Source of the DNA: Streptomyces sp. NBC_00285
Lineage (GTDB): Bacteria; Actinomycetota; Actinomycetes; Streptomycetales; Streptomycetaceae
Length of the DNA: 64,000 nt
Reading direction: 5' to 3'
NCBI RefSeq assembly: GCF_036174265.1
Contig: NZ_CP108055.1
Span: forward strand, 5,022,001-5,086,000
A model generated the notes under the pieces. That model was not told where the DNA came from and searched no databases. It saw only the letters and a program-made list of their open reading frames with translations. The translations under genes and the position numbers were made by a program. Positions 28,098-36,789 of the stretch are shown piece after piece; position 1 is the first letter of the stretch, and each line of letters begins with the position of its first letter.

Positions 28098-28757
28098 TTA
28101 CTTGACGGGCGGGGTCGTCTTCTTCGCCGTGACCTTGCGCGGCGTGGCCTTCTTGGCGGTCGCGGCCTTCTTCGCCGCGGCGGGGGCCACGGCCTCGGCG
28201 GGCTGCGCGGCCGGCGTCGGGGTCGCCACCTTGATCTCGCCCGGCTCGGCCTTCGGCTCGACGGCGACGGCCAGTTCCTCGATCTCCTCGGCGGCCTCGC
28301 CACGCCACGTCTTCACGGTCTGCTCACCGTGCTCGGCGACCTTCTCGTAGGTCTCGCGGGCCTTGACGGCGTACTCGGCGGCGACACCGACGCTGCGCAG
28401 GGCGAGGTCCTGGGCGGACTCACCGAGCTTCTTCAGGTCGGCGTCGAGGGTGGTGCCGAGCTTCTTGATGTCCCCGTCCAGGCTGGTGATGAACTCGCCG
28501 ACCTTGGTCTGGAGGGTCTCCTGCGTCTCCTTGACCCTGGCGCCGGCCTCCTTGGCACGGGCCTGGGCCTTCTCCTGGACGGCCTTCGGGTCGGTGCCAC
28601 GCACCGCGTCGATACGGGCCGGCGCCTCGGCGCGCAGCTGCTCCACCAGGCCGGGCACCTTCTTGGCCTCCTGGAAGGCCAGTTCACCGGCGCCGGCGAG
28701 GAAGTAGAGGGGGGTCGGGTCGGTGACGGCCTTGCGGATGTCGTCGGTGATGGCCAT
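28098..28757 (-). CDS. HBHA-like helical protein with Ala/Lys-rich tail
   Basis: A 219-aa protein. Residues 1-150 are almost all helical with heptad spacing (VPGLVEQLRAEAPARIDAVRG..., VKETQETLQTKVGEFITSLDGDIKKLGTTLDADLKKLGE). The last 50 residues are Pro/Ala then Lys/Ala-rich (AKKAATAKKATPRKVTAKKTTP). The architecture matches mycobacterial heparin-binding haemagglutinin; in Streptomyces a nucleic-acid, glycan or membrane contact role is possible. No signal peptide. It lies 90 bp downstream of the XRE regulator gene. Confidence 0.8.
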   Translation of the reverse strand: MAITDDIRKAVTDPTPLYFLAGAGELAFQEAKKVPGLVEQLRAEAPARIDAVRGTDPKAVQEKAQARAKEAGARVKETQETLQTKVGEFITSLDGDIKKLGTTLDADLKKLGESAQDLALRSVGVAAEYAVKARETYEKVAEHGEQTVKTWRGEAAEEIEELAVAVEPKAEPGEIKVATPTPAAQPAEAVAPAAAKKAATAKKATPRKVTAKKTTPPVK

Positions 28758-28847
28758 GGTGATGGTCCTCCCGGGTCGCGTTCTGCTGAGGGTTTGGGGT
28801 CCCGCGATGCCTGTCGGCGCTGTTGAACCAGGTCGTGATGTCGTGGG

Positions 28848-29411
28848 TCAACCGGCCGTCTGCTGCGGGTCGGCGTCGCTGCCGTCGGCACTGTCGGTAC
28901 TACGGGGCTTACGGGTCTTGCGGGGGCGACGGCTGTCCGGTGCGGCGGCGTCGCCGTCCGGTCGGCCACTGTCCTGAACGCCCCTGTCCTGAAGGTCCTC
29001 GTGAGCGCCCGCGTCGCTCTGCGCGTCATGCTGCGCGGGGGCCGCACCCGCCGGGGCGATCTCGAAGCCGTTCTCCTTGCGGAAGGACTCGTAGATCTGG
29101 AGCAGCACCTGCTTCTGCCGCTCGTTGAGCGTGGGATCGGCGAGGATGACCGCACGTGTCTCCACGTCGTCCCGGTCCCGCTCGGCGTCGAGGATGCCGG
29201 CCCGCACATACAGCGTCTCGGCGGAGATCCGCAGGGCCTTCGCGACCTGCTGCAGCACCTCCGCGCTCGGCTTGCGCAGCCCGCGCTCGATCTGGCTCAG
29301 ATACGGATTGGACACCCCGGCGGCATCGGCGAGCTGCCTGAGCGACAGCTGCGCGGTGCGCCGCTGGTCACGCAGATACTCACCGAGATTGCCGACGTTG
29401 AGCGATGCCAT
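28848..29411 (-). CDS. XRE-family transcriptional regulator
   Basis: A 187-aa regulator. The HTH is at residues 5-65 (GEYLRDQRRTAQLSLRQLADAAGVSNPYLSQIERGLRKPSAEVLQQVAKALRIS). Residues 70-115 form a conserved helical segment (LYVRAGILDAERDRDDVETRAVILADPTLNERQKQVLLQIYESFRKE), and the rest is a charged tail with basic PRKTRKPR. ATG at 29411 is preferred to 29429 because GGTGGAG sits just before it. A perfect palindrome 30 bp upstream is the likely autoregulatory site. Confidence 0.88.
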   Translation of the reverse strand: MASLNVGNLGEYLRDQRRTAQLSLRQLADAAGVSNPYLSQIERGLRKPSAEVLQQVAKALRISAETLYVRAGILDAERDRDDVETRAVILADPTLNERQKQVLLQIYESFRKENGFEIAPAGAAPAQHDAQSDAGAHEDLQDRGVQDSGRPDGDAAAPDSRRPRKTRKPRSTDSADGSDADPQQTAG

Positions 29412-29441
29412 GGCTCCACCTTGCCCCACCCCTGCTAACTA

Positions 29442-29461
29442 TTGCAAGCACTCGCTTGCAA
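29442..29461. promoter_or_regulatory. palindromic operator of the XRE regulator gene
   Basis: TTGCAAGC-ACTC-GCTTGCAA, 8-bp perfect arms, 31 bp upstream of the XRE start codon. The position is right for an autorepressor site overlapping the promoter. The Tn7-like element begins only about 12 bp further upstream. Confidence 0.65.
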
Positions 29462-29472
29462 AAGTGCGCCAC

Positions 29473-29533
29473 GCCACTTGTGGCTGCGTGTGACTCGCAG
29501 CGATAACTGTCACTTCGCAGAGGTGTCTGTCAC
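29473..29533. repeat. left terminal inverted repeat with two TnsB-type sites
   Basis: The outer segment GCCACTTGTGGCTGCG leads to TCGCAGCGATAACTGTCAC (29495-29513) and then to TCGCAGAGGTGTCTGTCAC (29515-29533). The stop codon of tniQ lies inside the repeat. Confidence 0.75.
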
Positions 29534-30785
29534 CCGCCGGACCCAGTCGTCGTTGGATGCCGCAGGGCGCCATTCGCGGTGACGCGCGTCCCGATAGCCG
29601 AGGACCGCCTTCTGTGTCACCGGCTCCTTGCGGGCGAGGACGACTCTCAGGGGCGGGGAGTTCCTGGGGGAGTTGCGCAGCACATCGCCGATGGCTCGGT
29701 CGGGTCCTGGTAGTTCACGCAGCTGCCCCTGGACCGGGGCGAGCAGTCGTAGTGCCTGCCGGTCGGTGGCTTGCAGGATCTGGTGGGCGATCGCGGCGGA
29801 TGCGGCATAAGCCGTCGAGTCGGGTGCGGGATCGATCAGCACGTGGCTGTAGTGGTGCTTGCCGCGTTTGTGGAGCCCGGCTCTCTCACGCTGGCGTCGT
29901 GCGACGTCGCGATCAAGGATGTCGGCGTGTTCGCCGCTCGGCGCCAGAGGCCGGGTTGTCGGCCAGGTCAAGAGGATGAGGCCGGCGACGCTGTGCAGGT
30001 CGAAGAAATACTGGGCGGTGTCGATGATCCAGCCGACGCTTGTTGTCTCCTCGGGACCGGAGGGGCCGAGGAGCCCGAGGAGTTCTTGTTGAAGTACGAG
30101 GGCTTCGTCGAGGAACTTGTCGCTGCAGGTGGGTGGGGGTGCCTGGTCGTGGCGGGCTCCGCAGGCGGGGGCATTCCGCTGTCCGGGGGAGCCGTCGGTG
30201 ACGGTCCGGCACTGGTTGGGGTGGAGGTCTTCGTCGTGGATCCGGGGGATGAGAGAGGTGCCCTGGACTTCGAGACCGTGGTGTCCGCACTGGGAGCAGT
30301 CGTAGCGGAGCATGCATCGGTGGGTGGTGCAGGTGAAGACCGGGGGAAGTCGCCAGAGGCGCTTCCAGTTGCCGCCGTGGGCGCGTTCGATGTCGGAATC
30401 GCCTGCCAGGCAGCGCGGGCAGAACCGTGACCAGTGCCGGAAGATGCCCCGGTTGTTGTAGAGCATCCGGTTTGCCGGTCGGCCCAACAGTGTCTCGCTG
30501 AGGGGGCCGTAGCGGGTGCCGAGTGGAGCCATGAACAGCTCGGATGCCTCGCCCCGGCTCAGCCGGGTGGTGCGGGCGAACTCGGCTATCTGCTCGGGAA
30601 GTTGCTGGTATTGCTGGCGGATGGAGATGCGTTCGAGGATCACCGTCCGGTGTGCGCTCAGCCCGGTGTGACGAACGATCGTGCCGGGGCTGGCGGTGTT
30701 GTGGTGGGCAAGCCGCAGGACGAAGCCGGCGAGGCTTTCGTCCCGGAAGGGAGCGAGGCTGCGGGGCAGGGGACGAATCCAGGCC
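29510..30785 (-). pseudogene. tniQ: TniQ family protein, start lost
   Basis: The frame shows a full TniQ pattern: N-terminal LPRSLAPFRDESLAGFVLRL (about 30770-30700), then SRGEASELFMAP, the zinc-ribbon region HWSRFCPRCLAGD...GGNWKRLWRLPPVFTCTTHRCMLRYDCSQCGHHG, and a long C-terminal part. TniQ proteins choose targets for Tn7-like transposons. No ATG or GTG exists before the conserved N-terminus back to a TAG in this frame; the first GTG (30643) would remove 45 residues. It is therefore called a pseudogene, created where tnsA and tniQ were joined out of frame. A functional truncated protein is not excluded. Confidence 0.75.
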
Positions 30786-31394
30786 GGTAAGGACGTGCGG
30801 CTTCCACCGCGCGGCCAGTACGTAGTCCCAGCCGCAGGCGAGCGCCGCCTCTAATGCAGCGGCGAACGACTCGATGTCTTCCGTCCGGACCCGGTCGAGC
30901 GGACGTACGTCGACAAGACACACCCCGGTGCGGGCCAGGACCAGGAAGTCCGGAACGTGAACGCGCCGCCCGTCACCTGTACAGAATTCCAGCTTCAACG
31001 GCTGCGGAACCACATCCCTCACCCGGCCGGCGAAGTCGAGAGCGAGCAGGACCCGAGCTTCCTCCAGGCTCTCGAAGCCGTGATGCCGCCCCGTGCTGAC
31101 CATGTACTGAAGCCCGGGCCGGTGGCGCTGCCGCCGATGCCACGAGAACCAACGGACCGGCCCGGCCTCGGAGATCTGGACCTGGGCGAGGTCCCGGACC
31201 GGGACGGTCAGCTCACCGCCTCCAAGGTTCAAGCTGACCGACCAGCGACGAGTCCAGCCGTCCGCGAGATCCAGCCCCTGGCGCCCGGAGGCAACCGACA
31301 CCCGCACGAGCAAGTCGTCCCAGCGGCAGCGGTGCGACCACACCGCCCCCGCCCCGGGCTCCACCACAGGCAGAAGTCCGTACTCATCGGCCAT
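30786..31394 (-). pseudogene. tnsA: TnsA-like endonuclease, C-terminus lost
   Basis: About 200 codons resemble the TnsA-like nuclease of actinobacterial Tn7-like elements: RWFSWHRRQRHRPGLQYMVSTGRHHGFESLEEARVLLALDF, HVPDFLVLARTGVCLVDVRP and the segment ACGWDYVLAARW. The E...D...D-V-R pattern fits a PD-(D/E)XK-type active site that cuts 5' transposon ends. After about 30790 the frame enters tniQ DNA in the wrong frame and continues for another 290 meaningless codons, so the natural C-terminus is gone. ATG at 31394 was chosen; an upstream start to 31505 lies inside the terminal repeat. Confidence 0.75.
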
Positions 31395-31446
31395 GCCCTC
31401 AAGGAGACGCTCACCACGGTGCCGGCGCCAACACTCTTCGAAAATG

Positions 31447-31535
31447 GTGACAACCCGACTGCGAACCCAGCCCTCGTGACAACTAGCCCGAGCAATTGGT
31501 GACAACCATCGCTGCGAACGCGACCACGAGTGGCA
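31447..31535. repeat. right terminal inverted repeat with three TnsB-type sites
   Basis: Inward-facing sites on the minus strand: TCGCAGCGATGGTTGTCAC (31517-31499), a weaker CTCGGGCTAGTTGTCAC (31492-31476) and TCGCAGTCGGGTTGTCAC (31464-31447). The outer part TGCCACTCGTGGTCGCG (31535-31519) matches the left end. Confidence 0.75.
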
Positions 31536-31587
31536 ATATCAGTGAGTTCTGGCACCGGTTGTCGATCGACGGCCGGACGGCCTCCCG

Positions 31588-32151
31588 CTATTGCGGTGCG
31601 ATGGCTTTGAGCCAGTCCTCGACGGCGACGACGTCTGCCCACTGCGGGAACAGCTTTTCGATGAGCATCGTGTGCACCTCGGGGTCGGTGTCGAGGCAGA
31701 CATCCGCCAGGACGGTTAGGTCGAAGTCCAGGTCGATGGCGCGCCACAGAGTGGACAGCACTACAGCGCTGGTGGCGATGCCGGTGAGAACAAGGCTGTC
31801 GATATCGCGTGCCCTCAGTACCAAGTCGAGGTCACTGCCCGAGAACGCGCTCCCCCGCCTCTTGGTAACCACGACGTCGCCCTGCTGGGGCGCGACATCG
31901 GGATGGATCTCGGTGCCAGGCTCACCCTCGGTGAACAGGCCTGCCTGCACGGCGTTTGTCATCACCTTGTTGCGAGGGCTGACTTCTGGATCGCCCGGCC
32001 GTAACCCGATCACCACGTAGATCACGGGGATGCGGGCAGCCCGGGCACCTTCGATCGCACTACGCAAGCGCGACAGATATCCGGAACCGTCGTCGGCGAT
32101 AGCCACGATGTCCCGTTGCACGTCCATCACCAGAAGTGCGCTGTTTGCCAT
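31588..32151 (-). CDS. isochorismatase-like hydrolase family protein lacking the nucleophile Cys
   Basis: A 187-aa protein of the cysteine hydrolase fold: ALLVMDVQRDIVAIADDG (conserved Asp), GDVVVTKRRGSAFSGSDLDLVLRARDIDSLVLTGIATSAVVLSTLWRAIDLDF. The conserved Lys is present (VTKRRG), but the position normally holding the catalytic Cys (G-x-x-T-x-x-C-V) reads TSAVVLST. Members with this change exist and may not hydrolyse by the usual route. GGAGAAGGGACGG precedes the ATG. It lies 52 bp outside the Tn7-like remnant. Confidence 0.85.
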   Translation of the reverse strand: MANSALLVMDVQRDIVAIADDGSGYLSRLRSAIEGARAARIPVIYVVIGLRPGDPEVSPRNKVMTNAVQAGLFTEGEPGTEIHPDVAPQQGDVVVTKRRGSAFSGSDLDLVLRARDIDSLVLTGIATSAVVLSTLWRAIDLDFDLTVLADVCLDTDPEVHTMLIEKLFPQWADVVAVEDWLKAIAPQ

Positions 32152-32552
32152 GCTTACCGTCCCTTCTCCGCTGGAAACCAAGAGCAAGTCTGGTAGATCA
32201 ACCGAGCCGCGGTGGAGGTTTCGGAGATCCTCATCAACGTCGCGCCGCAGCGCGCCCATGACCGGTATCAGATCTCAGCGCCATTTTCTTGCCCTGTGAT
32301 CACCAAGCGCTGTCCAAACCCGGTGATAAGCGGTGTCGCCCGTCAGTTGCGAAGCCACTACAAGGACCAGGCCAGAGCTCCCGCCCGGTGACAGCTATCG
32401 CTACGAGTCACACTGGGGCCGAGCACGATGGGTGCCGTAGTTGCACGACAGCTGTCGTCATCCGCTCCGGCTCCCGGTGCAGGTACTCCCGGGTCGGCCT
32501 CCACACGGCTCCGAGAGTCGGCGTTGTCAGTGGGCCCTGCCAGGGTGGCGTC
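32152..32552. other. intergenic region before NUDIX gene
   Basis: 401 bases between divergent genes. No protein family or RNA gene seen. It should contain promoters for both neighbours. Confidence 0.4.
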
Positions 32553-33056
32553 GTGGACGAACTGGTGGAGCGTGTCGACGATCAGGATCGTGTGCTGGGG
32601 GTGGTGGTCAGCCGCCGACAGGCCATCCGGGAGGGGTGGCTGCACCGGGTCGCCGTGACGGTGTGTCGTGATGAGCGTGGACGGATCCTCGTTCACCGGC
32701 GCTCGGAGCAACTGTCGCGCTTCCCCGGGCTCTACGAGGTGGTCGTCGGTGGCGCCGTGGATGTCGGTGAGTCCTATGAACAGGCCGCCGCGCGGGAGCT
32801 GGCCGAAGAGCTGGGCATTGGTGTGCTGCCGCGCTTGCTGTTCACGTTCATCAACCGCAGCGGCTTGAGCCCTCACTGGCTCGGCGTGCACGAAGCCGTG
32901 GTGCCGGACGCCGTGGTTCCCGATCCGGATGAGGTCGCCTGGCATGGCCGGCTGACCGAGCCGGAGCTGCGGTCGGCCCTGTTGGAGTGGCGCTTCACTC
33001 CCGACAGCCACGAAGCCTTCAGCCGGTACCTCGCGTTCCGGACCGCGCAGTCCTGA
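32553..33056 (+). CDS. NUDIX hydrolase
   Basis: A 167-aa protein. N-terminal strand region (DELVERVDDQDRVLGVVVSRRQAIREGWLHRVAVTVCRDERGRILVHRRSEQLSRFPGLYEV) resembles isopentenyl-diphosphate-isomerase-like NUDIX proteins. The NUDIX box GAVDVGESYEQAAARELAEELGI has all key residues (G-x5-E-x7-REL-x-EE-x-GI). The substrate is unknown. GTG at 32553 is the likely start; the open frame further upstream has no family features. Confidence 0.88.
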   Translation: MDELVERVDDQDRVLGVVVSRRQAIREGWLHRVAVTVCRDERGRILVHRRSEQLSRFPGLYEVVVGGAVDVGESYEQAAARELAEELGIGVLPRLLFTFINRSGLSPHWLGVHEAVVPDAVVPDPDEVAWHGRLTEPELRSALLEWRFTPDSHEAFSRYLAFRTAQS

Positions 33057-33276
33057 CCCTGCCCGCCTCGCGGGCTGGGACACCCGCTTGCAGCCGCGCC
33101 TTGTGAGAGCGGCTGTCCGTGACAGGGAGTACGGATGCTTGATCGACTCCCGCTCGTTGAGCAGCTCGATGGTTGACGGTCCATGCTCTCCCACAACGAG
33201 GCCCTGACCGACGTATCGGTACCTTCGTGCGCCGAGTCGCCCGATACTCCGCGCCTCCATAGCTGTCAGACCCCTG

Positions 33277-33969
33277 ATGTTGGATGCAGACGTGACCATT
33301 CACGATGTTGCTCGGCAACTGCCCGAGATTCCCGCGCTCCGCGATCACTGCCGCGCGATGGCGATGCTGGAAGCGATACTCAGCCCGGAATGGGCCGATC
33401 GGCACTACTCCTTCGACGCGCACTGGTCCGCCGGGGAAGAGGTCGCCTCGATGCGCGACGGATCGGGCGACGAGTTTTCCATCGTCTTCTCGGCCGTCGG
33501 TGCCTACATCCGTGGCTTCGCACACGAGTCACACATGAGTCCCTATGCCAACGACGAGCCGTGGCCGGGCGTGTTGGACGACGTCCCGGAAGTCTTCCGC
33601 TCCTGCGTCGATGAGCCCGCGTTCACCGACGAGGACGGAATGCCCGTCCTGACCGCCTGCACATGGCGGGAGGTGACCGATGGAGCTTGGAACGCGGGAA
33701 CGATCGAGTTCCCTGACGACGGTGCCGGCGATCCAGATGGCTCCGAGCACTTGTTCCGGTTGCTGGCCGACCGGACTCCGGAAGCGTTCCAGCGCTTCGC
33801 CGAGGACTACTACGAAATCCCGGTGCCCCTCGCAGTCATTCGGCACGTGCTTGCTCTGCATCCCCTGACGAGCGAGGTAGTTGCCGCTTTGAACCCTGAA
33901 GTCACGGTGGACGCCCTGACAAAGGACATTGCTGAGATCGGCTACCCACTGGGCAGCGAAATCACCTGA
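33277..33969 (+). CDS. hypothetical acidic protein
   Basis: A 230-aa acidic soluble protein with no signal or membrane segment. It begins MLDADVTIHDVARQLPEIPALRDHCRAMAMLEAILSPEW and contains WSAGEEVASMRDGSGDEFSIVFSAVGAYIRGFAHES. The pattern is that of conserved Streptomyces proteins of unknown function; a toxin-immunity role is possible for such acidic proteins in accessory DNA but is not shown. Normal high-GC third-position use supports coding. Confidence 0.7.
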   Translation: MLDADVTIHDVARQLPEIPALRDHCRAMAMLEAILSPEWADRHYSFDAHWSAGEEVASMRDGSGDEFSIVFSAVGAYIRGFAHESHMSPYANDEPWPGVLDDVPEVFRSCVDEPAFTDEDGMPVLTACTWREVTDGAWNAGTIEFPDDGAGDPDGSEHLFRLLADRTPEAFQRFAEDYYEIPVPLAVIRHVLALHPLTSEVVAALNPEVTVDALTKDIAEIGYPLGSEIT

Positions 33970-33994
33970 TGCCGGGCCTGGCCGCCGTACTGGA

Positions 33995-34455
33995 TCAGGC
34001 TTCGCTGCGGTCGGCTACGGCTGCGTACTCCAGCCACTTGTCCACCACGTCGCGGACTTCGTCCAGGGCGGGATCGCGGCGTCCACCAGGGCCGCTCCAG
34101 TTCCTCGCCCCGGTCGGCCCGCATGGGCAGCGGCAGCACCACGTCCCGCAGCGGCATCGCGACGTCCACCGGCTGGTCGGAGACGAGGGTCAGCCGGAAG
34201 GCGCAAAGGGAATGTGTGTGGACATCCACGGCGAGGGCGAGATGGACCTTCACCGGTCACCCGCACATGCTTTCGCGGACCGTCACGGGCAACACCGTGG
34301 TGTCCCGTGCGACCACTTGGCCGGGCCGGTGGATGAGCACGTGCCCGTTCTTCACGGGGAGTTCGGCCCAGCGGGCGTACCGTTGGCGGGCCTCGCCCTG
34401 GCCGAGTCGGTCGGCACCCCCGTTCCGCCCACAGATTTCGGCAGCGTTCAGGTTC
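33995..34455 (-). pseudogene. Mu-type (rve) transposase remnant
   Basis: The minus frame reads ARQRYARWAELPVKNGHVLI...GQVVARDTTVLPVTVRESMCG, then TGA (34259-34257), then continues in the same frame PVKVHLALAVDVHTHSLCAFRLTLVSDQPVDVAMPLRDVVLPLPMR. This is the catalytic-core pattern (D-T-T, A-V-D) of Mu-like integrases in Streptomyces. It is broken by the in-frame stop, and after ELERPW the match ends. Both gene ends are missing. It is a decayed insertion remnant in the accessory region. Confidence 0.7.
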
Positions 34456-35233
34456 TGGCAACCGGGACGAGGGTCAAGTACGTGATGCCGAGGATGTTGC
34501 GGTAGCCGTCGGCCCAGGACGACCGCTGGCGGTCGACTCGTTCACGGGTCTCGGCGGCAAGTGGATGGTCCGGGTTCATGGCGAGCCAGAGTTCTGTGTC
34601 GTGCCGGTAGCCGGACTCGAACTCCTCCCACTCCTCACGGCTCGCCGACTCGATCCAGGCCGGCCGGAAGCCCGCCTCGACAGCCAGGTCGACGAGCGGT
34701 CCGAGCCGCAGGTGGTCGCCTGCGTGCGCCCCGGGCCACATTGCCGGGAGTTCCTCGTCGGTCGGGGCACGTTCCCAGAAGCCCTCGCCCAGGACGACGC
34801 GTCCGCCGGGGCGGACCAAGCGGCGCAGCTCATGCAGTACGACGCTGGGATCGTACGGCTGCTCGGGGTCGCACAGCGCCTGACCAGCCCCCAGGCACAG
34901 CACCGCGTCCACGGGCCCGCGTGCCGTGCCGCGGGCCGACTCCTCGCTGAATTCGACCCGTCCGGCCAGTCCGCGCCCCTTCGCAAGGTCCCTGCCCCTG
35001 GCCAGGTCCTCGGCGTTGATGTCGAGGCCCACGCCTGTCGATCCCGGGACGGACTCCAGAAGGCGCAGCAACAGTTCGCCCCAGCCGCAGCCGATGTCAA
35101 GGACGGTGCGGGGCGAGACGGCGGCGAGCCGCGCGACGATGCGCCCGGCGCGGGCTTCGGAGAGCGGCCCGTGGAAGGTCAGACTGCCGAGACGCGGGGG
35201 AAGATCGGAAGCGATTGCCATGGGGTGGAACAT
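34448..35233 (-). CDS. class I SAM-dependent methyltransferase
   Basis: A 261-aa protein. Motif I RTVLDIGCGWGELLLRLLE (residues 41-60), acidic residue in GVGLDINAEDLARGRDLA, motif IV VDAVLCLGAGQALCDPEQPYDP and motif VI RPGGRVVLGEGFWER. The N-terminal segment and C-terminal WADGYRNILGITYLTLVPVART fit a conserved actinobacterial family of unknown substrate. GGGAGAG precedes the ATG. The 3' end overlaps the transposase remnant. Confidence 0.87.
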   Translation of the reverse strand: MFHPMAIASDLPPRLGSLTFHGPLSEARAGRIVARLAAVSPRTVLDIGCGWGELLLRLLESVPGSTGVGLDINAEDLARGRDLAKGRGLAGRVEFSEESARGTARGPVDAVLCLGAGQALCDPEQPYDPSVVLHELRRLVRPGGRVVLGEGFWERAPTDEELPAMWPGAHAGDHLRLGPLVDLAVEAGFRPAWIESASREEWEEFESGYRHDTELWLAMNPDHPLAAETRERVDRQRSSWADGYRNILGITYLTLVPVART

Positions 35234-36123
35234 TAGTTCTCTCCCAGTGGCGTGCCGAGTGATTTAGATCCGGCTCGACCGACCCGAACGACTGGCCCGG
35301 ACGACTGGCCCCGCAATGGCCCCGCACCTGGTGCGCCCGCCGCGGGTCCACCCTGATCGCGCACTCCCGGGAAGTCACCTGCGCCGGCTCACACACCCGA
35401 AGCCCGCCATGGAACTGCTCGTGAGTCTCGCACGGCGCTGACGCTCCGCCAGGCGCCGGGCGATCCCGCCGTCGGCACACCGGGCCCCATCACACGAGCA
35501 CGAGCACGACCACGCCCACGCCCACGAGCGCGAACAGTCCGTGAGCCGACTGCCTACGGCCAGGACCGCGCCACCCGCCCACAGGTCGACCCCGGCCATC
35601 CACAGGCCGGCCTCCGAAGCGAGTACCGCCGATGCACGCGTGCGGGCGTGCGTGCATGGGTGCATGGGTGCATGGGTGCATGGGTGCCTGCATGCGTGTC
35701 GCCGCGGAGGACACGTGCCCCTCCCCTCCGCCCTGCTCAGAGCCCATATCCCGCCCCAGCCGTGGTCGCCACGCACGCCCGCTCGCCACCCTTCTGTTAC
35801 TCACTTTCGGGTGACGGTCTCGCCGGCACCAGGGTGGCGCGGCCTGGCGGTCGGAGACTGCGGATCAATGCCCATAAGGGTCGTCGGACCGCACAGGCGT
35901 CAACTTGGTGCATTCGACGCATGAATGGACGTTACACACGAGAATTACAGCGACGTGGGCGAACGGTAACGGAGCGCCCGTATTGCTTTCACAACCTGCA
36001 CGGGACGGCCATGGTGTGAGGGCGCGGCCGACCGGCCGCCACCCGCACACCGCACCAGCCCGTTCCACCCGGTCCGCTGTCAGGGCCCGGAACAGGTGGG
36101 TGCTCGTACAGCCAGGGGGCTTT
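35234..36123. other. 890-bp region without an intact gene
   Basis: No complete gene is supported. On the minus strand two adjacent frames (35490-35804) read like pieces of one small membrane protein (GLWMAGVDLWAGGAVLAVGSRL, then in another frame LFALVGVGVVVLVLV), suggesting a frameshifted remnant. It also holds a tandem repeat (35652-35687) and the promoter of the downstream secreted protein gene. Confidence 0.5.
35652..35687. repeat. 8-bp tandem repeat GCATGGGT x4
   Basis: Four exact copies of GCATGGGT (35654-35685) inside a longer GC/TG-rich tract with related GCGTGCGTGC steps before it. Non-coding context. Confidence 0.9.
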
Positions 36124-36672
36124 GTGTCTTCTTCCACTGTGACCGCCCGTCGTATCTCCGCTGCGGCTCTCGCCGCCGCCGCCATCGTCGGGGCCGTGGC
36201 GCTGCCGGCGTCGGCGGCCGACCACGCCCGGCCCGACGGGCCGAAGGTGGAGATCAGCGCGGTGCAGTACGACTCTCCCGGGCGTGACGACCGCTCGCGG
36301 CACTCGCTGAACAAGGAGTGGGTGGAGCTCACCAACACCTCGCGCCGGACGGTCAACCTCGACGGCTGGACCCTGCGGAACAAGGACGGCAAGACCTACA
36401 CCTTCCACCACTACCGCCTCGACGGCCGCTCCACGGTCCGTATCCACACCGGCCATGGCCGCGACACCGCCAGCGACCTGTTCCAGGACCGCCGCGACTA
36501 CGTGTGGGACGACCGTTCCGACACGGCCACCCTGCGCAACGACCACGGTCGCTTCGTCGACGACGAGTCCTGGGGCCGCCACCACGGTGGCCACGGAGGC
36601 CCCGGCGGTCATGACAGCCACGGTGACCACGGCGGTCACGGCGGTCACGAGCGTGGCGACATCCGCCGCTGA
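36124..36672 (+). CDS. secreted lamin-tail-domain protein
   Basis: A 182-aa protein. Signal peptide ARRISAAALAAAAIVGAVALPASA, cut about residue 32. The lamin tail domain follows: VEISAVQYDSP...SLNKEWVELTNTSRRTVNLDGWTLRNKDGKTYTFHHYRLDGRSTVRIHTGHG...RRDYVWDDRSDTATLRNDHGRFVDDESW. The last 35 residues are a His/Gly-rich repeat (GGHGGPGGHDSHGDHGGHGGH) that could bind metal. GTG at 36124 has AGGGGG 4 bp before it. Exported LTD proteins are common in Streptomyces, role unknown. Confidence 0.88.
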   Translation: MSSSTVTARRISAAALAAAAIVGAVALPASAADHARPDGPKVEISAVQYDSPGRDDRSRHSLNKEWVELTNTSRRTVNLDGWTLRNKDGKTYTFHHYRLDGRSTVRIHTGHGRDTASDLFQDRRDYVWDDRSDTATLRNDHGRFVDDESWGRHHGGHGGPGGHDSHGDHGGHGGHERGDIRR

Positions 36673-36720
36673 CCCACCCGCGCGCATCCACCCCGCCGGG
36701 TGATGTCTGCTGAACAACCA

Positions 36721-36759
36721 CGCATGGCCCCGACCGGTTCGCCCGGTCGGGGCCATGCG
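36721..36759 (+). terminator. terminator after lamin-tail gene
   Basis: CGCATGGCCCCGACCGG (36721-36737) pairs with its complement (36743-36759) across a 5-nt loop; 49 bp after the stop. Confidence 0.85.
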
Positions 36760-36789
36760 CCGTCGCGCCGTCTTCGGTGTGCCCCGGGA

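Larger units (their letters stand above)
29473..31535. mobile_element. Tn7-like element remnant (tnsA/tniQ, lacks tnsB and tnsC)
   Basis: About 2.06 kb bounded by inverted repeats that align over roughly 37-41 bases (left 29473-29513, right 31499-31535). Each end carries more than one copy of a motif TCGCAG-N6/7-TGTCAC pointing inward, as expected for TnsB-type transposase sites. Inside are a TnsA-like nuclease and a TniQ-like targeting protein, out of frame with each other, and no transposase or ATPase gene. It is therefore not autonomous. I could not identify a target-site duplication, so exact ends are uncertain by several bases. Confidence 0.75.

Noticed and set aside
29913..31505. A continuous 530-codon frame covering tnsA and beyond
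   Set aside because: After about 30790 it reads tniQ DNA in the wrong frame (Pro/Arg/His-rich nonsense), so it is not one protein.
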